DNA of 13,831 bases from Terfezia claveryi (taxonomy: Eukaryota > Ascomycota > Pezizomycetes > Pezizales > Pezizaceae), in the NCBI GenBank assembly GCA_015179025.1, contig WHUX01000688.1, forward strand, positions 1 to 13,831, in the 5' to 3' direction. The translations under genes and the position numbers were made by a program. Shown one piece after another: positions 6,717 through 12,598 of this stretch. How positions within the stretch are numbered: position 1 is the stretch's first letter; every line of letters starts with the position of its first letter. The notes under the pieces were generated by a model. That model saw only the letters and a list, made by a program, of their open reading frames with translations. It was not told where the DNA came from and made no database searches.

Positions 6717-7814
6717 ATAAGAGATCATGAGTTGGAATGGCATTATAGAGAAGAGCTGGAAAAAGATACAGTGTTTAGACCACTGTACTTAAGGGTTAAG
6801 AGAGGAGAGCAAGTACCTACAGTAAAGGTACAGGATGGGTTTATGTACCTCTTGAAGAATTTTGCTTGGAAGATGGTCATCCCCAAGGGATTACAAGTTA
6901 AAGGTAACCCTGCCTCTGAAGCCCTTATCCAACAAGCACATGTCACCACTGGACATGAAGGCCTTGCAAAAACAGCAAAAGAGCTTACTAATAAGAACAT
7001 CTTTCAAGATTTTTATAAGCAGGTTGAACAATTTGTGAGGAGTTGTGAAACCTGTCAAATCACCAAAGGATCCACACAGAAACCCCCTGGATTCCTTACC
7101 CCTCTGAATGTACCTATTAGGCCATGGGGTAGTATGGCTATGGATTTTCTTAGTATGGAACCTGTTATGATCTCATGTACTGAATTTACACTTGGTTACA
7201 GAACTCCTAAAGATGATAAGCCTCACATGTTGTTATTTCATAAGTTATTAGTTATGACTGACAGGCATTCTAATTTCACATTCTTGTTACCTGTTGCAGA
7301 CAATGTTGACACATTAGGGGTTATTGATATCTTTGAAAGATTCATTAAGCCTAATGTGGGTTTTCCTTATGAAATTGTTTCTGACCAAGACCCCTTGTTT
7401 ATATCTACTATATTTCAAGATTGGATGCAGAAAAATGGAATTATGCATAAAGCATCTTCCACATATCACCCCCAGACTGATGGGACAAGTGAAAGGAAAA
7501 ATAGGACAATTATTCCTATGTTTGCAGCCAAGAAGCTGGAACAGGGAATGAATTGGGTACAAGCCACACCTTCTGTTCAAACAGAGGTGAATGTAAGAGT
7601 TAGTACTACAAGAGGACTTTCTCCCTTTTTTACCAAGCTAGGATACCAGCCTAATTTGTCACCACCTATTCTACCTCACCCAATTCCTACCTACTCAAAC
7701 CCTACAACCAGATTTTACCAGGTTGCTGAAAACCTTACTAAAGCAAAAAGGGACCAAATTCAGCAAGCCAATAGACACAGAAGAGCCTCCCCTGATTACC
7801 AAGTCAATGATTAG
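6717..7814 (+). pseudogene. Element 2 integrase (zinc-binding and catalytic core)
   Basis: Continues in the frame of the knuckle array. Numbering from the Met at 6732: H70, H75, C105 and C108 form the HHCC finger (HVTTGH, CETC). D138 (MAMDFLS), D218 (VSDQDP) and E254 (DGTSE) form the catalytic triad with exactly 35 residues between the last two, so the active site is preserved. The D138-D218 interval is 80 residues against about 60 in element 1, owing to an extra loop around EFTLGYRTPKDD. The C-terminal segment (LPHPIPTYSNP, NRHRRASPDY) leads into the GPY/F module but is stopped by TAG at 7812-7814. No recognisable RT or RNase H precedes it. Confidence 0.9.
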
Positions 7815-8234
7815 GTGATGCTATTAACAAAGAACCTCCCAGTAAGGTACCACTCCTCCAAACTATCCCCAAAATGGATAGGCCCTTTCACTATTACTAA
7901 ATATTCACCATAGAGTCAAAATGCTAAACTTGACTTCACTGACTTCCCTGACCTTAATAATATCAACAATTCCTTCCACACCTCACTTCTCAAACCCTTC
8001 TTCCCTAATCCTATACAACTGTTCCCCTCCAGAACTCCGGAACAACCAGGACCAGTTAAGGAAGACAGGTATGAGGTAGATAGAGTTTTGGAATTTAGGT
8101 CACAACCTAGAACAGGAAAGTTGCAGTACAAGTTGAAATGGAAGGGATGGCCTCATAAATTTGATGAGTGGGTATATGCTGATGGTGTTGATGAGTCATT
8201 GAAAAAACAATTCTGGTTGACTGGTAGTAAGTAA
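7815..8234 (+). pseudogene. Element 2 GPY/F module and chromodomain
   Basis: Same frame after the stop at 7812-7814. VMLLTKNLP and LSPKWIGPFTI give the GPY/F module, which ends at a second TAG (7911-7913). Then FHTSLLKPF and a chromodomain from about 8060: EDRYEVDRVLEFR, a basic turn, LQYKLKWKGWPHKFDEW. It ends at TAA 8232-8234. The chromodomain is close in form to that of element 3 (ED-x-YEV...LEFR...WV) and differs from element 1, so elements 2 and 3 look related. Role: targeting of integration through chromatin binding. Confidence 0.87.
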
Positions 8235-8555
8235 GCAACTTACAAAAAGAGGAAGGTTGGTGAAAATAAGCTTGGTAAGAATAAGACAAGGAAAGAAACC
8301 TTGGAAATGATTAATAATGAAAGGAAGAAGGTCCTTGCTACCCCTGTTTCATCTAATGCAGTCAAGGTTGATAAAGGCAAAGGGAAAGAGATGGATCTGC
8401 CCCAGTTGATGCTTAACCATTTCTTTAAGAATAGACTGGTTGATAAGGATCTTAAGCAGGGGTACAATAGTGTCAGGTATGACACAGGAGCAGAAGGTAG
8501 TAGTTCCTGCAAGGATGAGAACAATAGGTATTATGGGTTGAAAGTTAACTACTAA
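8235..8555 (+). pseudogene. Element 2 basic C-terminal tail of Pol
   Basis: The chromodomain frame stays open after TAA 8232-8234 for 106 residues, to TAA 8553-8555. It begins ATYKKRKVGENKLGKNKT, strongly basic and containing KKRKV, a classical nuclear-localisation-like core. It continues with KVDKGKGKEMD and ends in a polar segment. The absence of stops over this length, in the same frame, suggests it was once part of the polyprotein. An ATG at 8301 could start a small separate product, but nothing supports that. No family is recognised. Confidence 0.6.
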
Positions 8556-8605
8556 TGTACATAACCCATCTCCCTTGTTTATTTCCTAGGATAGAGTTTT
8601 TATCT

Positions 8606-8616
8606 AAATAGGGAGG
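8606..8616 (+). other. Polypurine tract of element 2
   Basis: AAATAGGGAGG followed by CA and then the LTR start TGTAAG. It lies about 50 bp after the end of the coding frame, as expected for the plus-strand primer. Confidence 0.72.
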
Positions 8617-8750
8617 CATGTAAGGAAGTGGCTTACTCACACCCTATGACTAACCCTTTCCCTCACAAATGTATTTCTTATGTATTTTCTTACTAAGCAA
8701 GCATCTCAAAATACACAACGTTCTGTGTGCTGTCTGCCTTGCTAATATTT

Positions 8751-8818
8751 CACATGCTTTCATATGTTATCACATGCTTTCACATGTTATCACATGCTTT
8801 TACATGCTTTCATATGTA
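8751..8818. repeat. 20-bp tandem repeats in element 2 U3
   Basis: Units CACATGCTTTCATATGTTAT (8751-8770) and CACATGCTTTCACATGTTAT (8771-8790) are followed by a diverged third unit. ACATGC/CATATG words alternate, giving a partly palindromic array upstream of the TATA box. Confidence 0.85.
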
Positions 8819-8850
8819 TAAGTCAAAGTTAAGACTTAACCTATTTTGTA

Positions 8851-8878
8851 CTAGATAGTATTTAGAAGTACTATCTAG
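8851..8878. repeat. Perfect 10-bp inverted repeat in element 2 U3
   Basis: CTAGATAGTA and TACTATCTAG surround an 8-nt loop. It lies about 90 bp upstream of the TATA box, so it is more likely a protein-binding site in DNA than an RNA structure. Confidence 0.8.
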
Positions 8879-8968
8879 AAGTTTCTATGATATTGATTTC
8901 AAATTATGTAAGGGTCAGATGATGGTGCACTGCCTCAGTACTACCCCAGCACTGCCCCGTTGGAAACA

Positions 8969-8975
8969 TATATAG
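8969..8975 (+). promoter_or_regulatory. Possible TATA box of the element 2 LTR
   Basis: TATATAG after GGAAACA, 289 bp before the LTR end. This is close to the TATA-to-end spacing proposed for elements 1 and 3. Confidence 0.5.
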
Positions 8976-9203
8976 TCCCCTGAATTTCCCTTCAGTTGGA
9001 CAGATAGTTAGAACTCAGAACATAGTTAGAGTACAATCAATATAGAAGTTCCACTAGTTAATTTCTAAGTGCCTTTGGCACTCCTATACTACTTTACCTA
9101 TTACAGTAATCTTATGCTACTGGTAATAACTTTAATAGTAAGGATTAGTAATACACTATTAGTAATCTACTTTGTAGTATACATTACTAGCCTGAGATTA
9201 TCT

Positions 9204-9220
9204 GATTAGATCATCTAATC
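9204..9220. repeat. 17-bp palindrome in element 2 R-U5
   Basis: GATTAGAT-C-ATCTAATC, perfect around one central base, about 190 nt after the predicted transcript start and 37 bp before the LTR end. Confidence 0.8.
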
Positions 9221-9308
9221 TAATTAGATTCTCCAGTCCCCTTTATAAACACTTACAATCATGAAAAGAAGCGAATGTAATAAAGTGAATATAAAAATGT
9301 TCAGGACT

Positions 9309-10037
9309 AGTCTGGTTGGGGAAAAGACACTAATGGCTATTACTTGATCTGGTCTAAGCTATAATCTAGTTGGCACAACAGACTACTGTGTTTAGACCTT
9401 GAGAGATCACCCTACCGGGTACCAACCAGACTACTCTAATAGCTAGTTTGTTTTATTATGCAGTTGACTATTCCAAACAGACTATATTTGATAAGAGGTT
9501 GTGCCAACTAGACAAACAAAGACTATAATATGAACATAAAAAAAGGCTGTTTGGGAAATGCTTATTATAGGCAATTGCTTGATATAGTCTAGTGCATACC
9601 TCTAGCTACTTGAGATTGGCACTTGACGTTGGCTTCCTATCATAAAGCAAAGTCTGGTTGACGAATAGATGCTAATAGCTATTACTTAATATGGTCTAAG
9701 CTTGTAATCTGGTTGGTACAACAGACTACTGTAATTGGACCTTAAGAGGTCTCCCTAATGGCTAGTTTGTTTCATTATGCAGTTGACCATTCCTAACAGA
9801 CTACATTTAACTATAGGTTATGCTAACTAGACAAACCAAACAAAGACTTCTCTACAAGAGGCTTGTGCCAACTAGACTAACAAAAACTATAATGTGAAGG
9901 TAACAGAGTAGTCTAGTTGGCATATATATAAGGCTGTTTAGGAAATGGATGTTATAGGCAATTGCTTGATAAAGTCTAGCATATACTCCTGGCTATTTGA
10001 GATTGGCACTTGACATCAGCTTCCTATTACAAAGTAA
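9309..10037. repeat. Degenerate tandem duplication, units of ~342 and ~387 bp
   Basis: Unit 1 (9309-9650) and unit 2 (9651-10037) both run through the same landmarks in order: AGTCTGGTTG, CTATTACTT, CAGACTACTG, GCTAGTTTGTTT, ATTATGCAGTTGAC, GGCTGTTT, AGGCAATTGCTTGATA and GAGATTGGCACTTGAC. Unit 2 has ~45 extra bases around a doubled CCAACTAGAC segment. A third, shorter start follows near 10038. No open frame of note and no RNA gene is seen in 9258-10256. Confidence 0.85.
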
Positions 10038-10207
10038 AGTTTGGTTAGTACAAGCTGCTCATATGTAACTATGATAAAGTGAACGTAAAAAGGTAAGAGA
10101 CTGGTCTAGTTGGGGAATAGTAGTCCTCTTGGTTATAGGAGAATTGAGGTAAGCAAGTATAGACTACTTAGTCTGGTTGGCATGCTATAAGAATTTTCAA
10201 CTAGACT
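9309..10207. repeat. Array of 13 copies of an AGTCTAGTTGGCA-like motif, both orientations
   Basis: Forward copies start near 9309, 9363, 9651, 9716, 9910, 10038, 10103 and 10170; reverse copies near 9422, 9502, 9821, 9866 and 10197. AGTCTAGTTGGCA (9910-9922) and TGCCAACTAGACT (9866-9878) are exact inverted copies. Some of the multiplicity comes from the tandem duplication, but each unit has several copies. The pattern resembles transposase-binding subterminal arrays of DNA transposons; no transposase is present, so this is a guess. Confidence 0.75.
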
Positions 10208-10256
10208 AAGGATATTCTTAGTTTCAACCTGTAAAGACGGCTCTGGGGACAAGGTG

Positions 10257-10261
10257 ACCAA
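10257..10261 (+). repeat. Left target-site duplication of the TRIM-like element (ACCAA)
   Basis: ACCAA directly before TGTTACGG; identical to 11860-11864 directly after the right LTR. A 5-bp duplication is normal for Ty3/Gypsy integrases. Confidence 0.9.
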
Positions 10262-10336
10262 TGTTACGGCTGAGATTATGCAGGCCGGGCTGGCATTTAC
10301 CTGATGGTGGGTGGCCTGAAGTTAACCCTGCTTTCC

Positions 10337-10344
10337 TATATAAA
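10337..10344 (+). promoter_or_regulatory. TATA box of the TRIM-like element
   Basis: TATATAAA, 40 bp before the putative self-primer, the same spacing as in element 1. Confidence 0.7.
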
Positions 10345-10383
10345 CATGCACATCTTGTATCTAGTTATTGTTCTTTAACACTC

Positions 10384-10392
10384 AAGCGAAGT
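10384..10392 (+). other. Self-primer sequence near the TRIM transcript start
   Basis: AAGCGAAGT is exactly complementary to ACTTCGCTT at 10554-10562. Allowing one bulged base, the match extends to the 11-nt TCAAGCGAAGT. Confidence 0.6.
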
Positions 10393-10553
10393 CTTGTATC
10401 GCTGGGTTACTCTACTCTATCGAATGAATCAGTCTATATTCTTGGCTCTATGTTATCCCAGTTAGGCTCGAGCCTAGTGATTGTGCCCTTGTAGGCCCTA
10501 AATATCAATATACCGACAGATATTACCGATATCACTAGCTCACCCCTAACATA

Positions 10554-10562
10554 ACTTCGCTT
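10554..10562 (+). other. Primer-binding site of the TRIM-like element, self-priming type
   Basis: ACTTCGCTT begins two bases after the LTR end. There is no TGG-type tRNA complement here. The same 2-nt offset and 9-nt length are found in element 1. Confidence 0.65.
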
Positions 10563-10646
10563 TGACAAAAGGGACCGGTGATTCTAGGTCTAATCACCCC
10601 TTCCTCGCTACCTACACTGTCGGACAGCTCGAAAATGGCTAAAGTC

Positions 10647-10697
10647 ATGTCGCTCTATTATTTGGCTATATTAGCGACATCGGAAATAATTATTTCC
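10647..10697. repeat. Inverted repeats in the TRIM leader (8-bp stem-loop plus 16-bp palindrome)
   Basis: ATGTCGCT (10647-10654) pairs with AGCGACAT (10673-10680). Directly after it GGAAATAATTATTTCC (10682-10697) is a perfect palindrome. This is the most structured part of a leader that codes for nothing, so it may hold packaging or dimerisation signals. Confidence 0.8.
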
Positions 10698-10748
10698 CCC
10701 TCCTATTTACTTATTAGTTTGTTCTAAATGTCCTACTAATCCTATATT

Positions 10749-10780
10749 GAGATCTCCAGATCTACTAAGTCTTAGATCTC
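10749..10780. repeat. Inverted repeat GAGATCT...AGATCTC in the TRIM leader
   Basis: GAGATCT (10749-10755) and AGATCTC (10774-10780) are inverted copies, with another AGATCT between them. Four AGATCT words occur in the element interior (10750-10778 and near 11240). Confidence 0.65.
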
Positions 10781-10810
10781 GAACAACATGCTCGTAGCCA
10801 GGCCTATAAG

Positions 10811-10883
10811 GCCCCGAACGAGCCTCTGCGGCCCCGAACGAGCCTCTGCAGCCCCGAACGAGCCTCTAAGGCCCCGAACGAGC
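10811..10883 (+). repeat. 20-bp GC-rich tandem repeats in the TRIM interior
   Basis: GCCCCGAACGAGCCTCTGCG-type units at 10811-10830, 10831-10850 and 10851-10870, with a partial fourth at 10871-10883. The last three bases vary. The composition is sharply richer in GC than the AT-rich surroundings. Confidence 0.92.
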
Positions 10884-11050
10884 TCAAAGCTCAAAAGCCC
10901 CGTCCGAGCTCAAAGCTCAAAAACCCCGATCAAGCTCATAAGCTCAAAGACCCCCGCCTTGGGCGAAGACTCAAGCTAGCACTCCAGGTGCTAAAGACCC
11001 AAACGAGCGTTGCGAGCGCCCAAGACCCGAACGAGCACCCCGAGTGTGCA
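10871..11050 (+). repeat. 26-bp and degenerate relatives of the CCCCGAACGAGC repeat
   Basis: Units GCCCCGAACGAGCTCAAAGC-TCAAAA (10871-10896) and 10897-10922 differ by two bases. A third (10923 onwards) has drifted. Further CCC-AACGAGC words recur near 10998, 11025 and 11030. The series looks like successive rounds of unit expansion from one core. Confidence 0.8.
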
Positions 11051-11409
11051 AATGAACAAGACCCCCCCTTGCACAGGCAAGACGTGTTGGATAGCTGGGA
11101 AAGCATACATTGAACCTTTTCCTGTGACGTTTGCTTTTTCCCACTGGGTTGTGCCGTGCAGAGGTTTTTAATGGCAATGGCATGTGGGATATCCCCCCCT
11201 ATCAAGATTACCCCGGATCTGCGGATCCTTCAGATGTTCCAGATCTATGATCCATATATGTGTCGCACCTCATGTTGAGATACCCGATCTGATGTTTAAG
11301 CATTAGCATGACGCCACTATGTTTGAGAGAATACTACCATCCTTCCGAGCCTCTCTACAGGCCCAGGGTCCCCACAGAATGTGCAAGACTGTTTAGGCGC
11401 TATTATCGT

Positions 11410-11447
11410 GGACCCAGTGTCCAATGTTATCGGACCCAGTGTCCAAT
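11410..11447 (+). repeat. 22-bp direct repeat in the TRIM 3' interior
   Basis: GGACCCAGTGTCCAAT occurs at 11410-11425 and 11432-11447. Each copy is itself a small inverted repeat (GGAC...GTCC). The surrounding 11051-11550 shows no recognised coding sequence. Confidence 0.8.
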
Positions 11448-11556
11448 ATTGTCAGGGTTGACCAAATGTATGGAACATGCCCCATTGTCTATGCCGAAAA
11501 CATAAGCACGTGGATCAGAGGGATGGTGAAGTTGGTCGGTCGGGACGCCCTCTAGC

Positions 11557-11566
11557 AGAGGGGGAG
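11557..11566 (+). other. Polypurine tract of the TRIM-like element
   Basis: AGAGGGGGAG followed by TAC and the LTR start TGTTAC. The element 1 tract has the same layout (purines, then TAC, then TGTTAC). Confidence 0.8.
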
Positions 11567-11569
11567 TAC

Positions 11570-11859
11570 TGTTACAGCTGAGATTATACAGGCCGGGCTG
11601 GCATTCACTCAATGGTGGGTGGCCTGAAGTTAACCCCACTTTCCTATATATACACGCACATCTTGTGTCTAGTTATTGTTCTCTAAGACTCAAGCGAAGT
11701 CTTGTATCGCTGGGTTACTCTACTCTATTGAATGAATCAGTCTATATTCTTCGCTCTATGTTAGCCCAGTTAGGCTCGAGCCTAGTGATTGTGCCCTCGT
11801 AGGCCCCAAATATCGATATACCAACAGATATCACCGATATCACTAGCTCGCCCCTAACA
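11570..11859 (+). repeat. TRIM-like element, 3' LTR (290 bp)
   Basis: TGTTACAGCTGAG to GCCCCTAACA, gap-free match to 10262-10551 with about 22 substitutions by eye. Confidence 0.96.
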
Positions 11860-11864
11860 ACCAA
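11860..11864 (+). repeat. Right target-site duplication of the TRIM-like element (ACCAA)
   Basis: Identical to 10257-10261. Removing the element and one copy joins GGGGACAAGGTG to ACCAAGGGG and restores the purine-rich host repeat. Confidence 0.9.
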
Positions 11865-12112
11865 GGGGTATGCTGGGGCGAGGACAAGAATTAGGTGAGA
11901 CACACATAGGAGCACTATGTGTATGACTAGGATAACTAGGCTTATTATGGACATTTGTTATAGATATCATGGACAATGTCATGGGGGGCAGGATGTTTAG
12001 AAGGCAGGGGCTAGGGCAAGACATATGTAGGAACGCTACATATGTGATCAAGGGAAGGCTGGGATGGGGCAAGGACTAGAGGTAAGAGGCAAGGACAAGA
12101 GATATGTAGAAG
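11865..12112. repeat. Hairpin-bearing purine-rich repeat array, cut by the element 3 LTR
   Basis: GGGGC-AGGACAAG-type blocks precede hairpins: ACACATAG/CTATGTGT with loop GAGCA (11902-11922), and ACATATGTAG/CTACATATGT with loop GAACG (12021-12045). A third left arm, AGATATGTAG (12100-12109), stops 3 bp before the element 3 LTR. The loops share the pattern GA-C-. No coding sequence is seen. Confidence 0.75.
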
Positions 12113-12200
12113 TGTAATGAATGGTACTAGACAGTATTCATTCGGTACCGTTTATACAATCTATATCCGTAGGCACGGACGTTTGTGTATTTCGGATCTG

Positions 12201-12217
12201 CTGAGGTAAGACCTCAG
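12201..12217. repeat. 17-nt hairpin in element 3 R-U5
   Basis: CTGAGGT-AAG-ACCTCAG, a 7-bp stem with a 3-nt loop, about 150-170 nt after the predicted transcript start. Confidence 0.7.
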
Positions 12218-12382
12218 AAAGGTAGGGAGATTACTATATGGGACGTTCCCGAAGGAAACAGTAATTAACTGGTGTAATCTATCTTATATGATTTGTGCTA
12301 TCTAAGCTATATGATCTTGATCTGATCGGAATATAGGCTTGCTTGCTCTGAATGCTTGCTTGGTTGCTTCTTGTCTTTCTGT

Positions 12383-12400
12383 GGATTCCAGAGGGAATCC
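12383..12400. repeat. 7-bp hairpin next to the element 3 TATA box
   Basis: GGATTCC-AGAG-GGAATCC lies 8 bp downstream of the TATA box on the element strand. GCTTG-rich short repeats (12336-12375) follow in the likely transcript start region. Confidence 0.65.
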
Positions 12401-12407
12401 GGCGGCC

Positions 12408-12415
12408 TATTTATA
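12408..12415 (-). promoter_or_regulatory. TATA box of the element 3 LTR
   Basis: GTATAAATAGG on the element strand, downstream of the U3 tandem repeats. Confidence 0.65.
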
Positions 12416-12493
12416 CTCCTCTGAGATCTGATGACTAAGGAAATAAATACAATAAAGGGTGGTACACCAGAAGGTGGTGCGCTGTACAAAAGG

Positions 12494-12598
12494 GGTCATG
12501 TGGCCATAGTAATGAGTCACACGCTTAAACGATGGTCATGTGGCCATAGTAATAAGTCACACACCTTAAACAGAGATCACGCGGCCATAATGAGGGTG
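12494..12598. repeat. 40-bp tandem repeats in element 3 U3
   Basis: GGTCATGTGGCCATAGTAAT-type units start at 12494 and 12534, with a shorter, more diverged copy from about 12575. They lie 80-190 bp upstream of the TATA box on the element strand, the position expected for enhancer units. Confidence 0.85.

Larger units (their letters stand above)
6306..9257 (+). mobile_element. Element 2: plus-strand Ty3/Gypsy chromovirus, right part, interrupted by element 1
   Basis: From the junction with element 1 rightwards there are CCHC knuckles, an HHCC/DDE integrase, a GPY/F module, a chromodomain, a basic tail, a polypurine tract (8606-8616) and a complete LTR (8619-9257). Everything to the left of the junction must lie upstream of position 1. 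No RT or RNase H is visible between the knuckles and the integrase. The coding frame is continuous from 6306 to 8555 with four nonsense codons and no frameshift. Bases 9258-9262 (ATCAT) would be the right copy of a 5-bp target duplication. Confidence 0.9.
8619..9257 (+). repeat. Element 2 3' LTR (639 bp), complete
   Basis: It starts TGTAAG and ends CTTACA, a perfect 6-bp terminal inverted repeat, directly after the polypurine tract. It contains 20-bp U3 repeats (8751-8818), a 10-bp stem-loop (8851-8878), a TATA box near 8969 and a 17-bp palindrome in R-U5 (9204-9220). The partner LTR is outside the window, so identity and age cannot be estimated. Confidence 0.83.
10262..10551 (+). repeat. TRIM-like element, 5' LTR (290 bp)
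   Basis: TGTTACGGCTGAG to CACCCCTAACA, collinear without gaps with 11570-11859. TATATAAA lies at 10337-10344 and is intact here, whereas the 3' copy reads TATATATA. Confidence 0.96.
10262..11859 (+). mobile_element. Complete TRIM-like non-autonomous LTR retrotransposon (1598 bp)
   Basis: Two 290-bp LTRs flank a 1018-bp interior, with TG...CA ends (TGTTA/TAACA), a polypurine tract (11557-11566), a putative self-primer site (10554-10562) and a perfect 5-bp target duplication. The interior shows no gag or pol: the longest frames (for example 10788-10979) simply run through GC-rich tandem repeats. It must therefore borrow proteins from an autonomous relative. The 3' end (GACGCCCTCTAGCAGAGGGGGAG) resembles the pol tail and polypurine tract of chromoviruses, and the LTR start TGTTAC is shared with element 1, although the LTR body is different. 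The size is slightly above the usual TRIM range. By eye the LTRs differ at about 22 of 290 positions, mostly transitions and no indels, so the insertion is old. Confidence 0.95.

Noticed and set aside
6732..7814. Met at 6732 as a true integrase start
   Set aside because: The same frame is open upstream to the junction at 6306 apart from one TAG; the Met is internal to a polyprotein.
9258..10256. tRNA or other RNA genes in the long non-coding tract
   Set aside because: No cloverleaf-compatible A/B box pair or other RNA family signature was seen by eye; the sequence is explained by degenerate repeats.
10788..10979. 63-residue plus-strand frame rich in RPRTS/PNEP repeats
   Set aside because: It is a translation of the 20- and 26-bp GC-rich tandem repeats; there is no domain, and the frame ends with the repeat.
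10810..11050. CRISPR-like array in the TRIM interior
   Set aside because: The repeats are directly adjacent tandem units without unique spacers, inside a eukaryotic LTR element.
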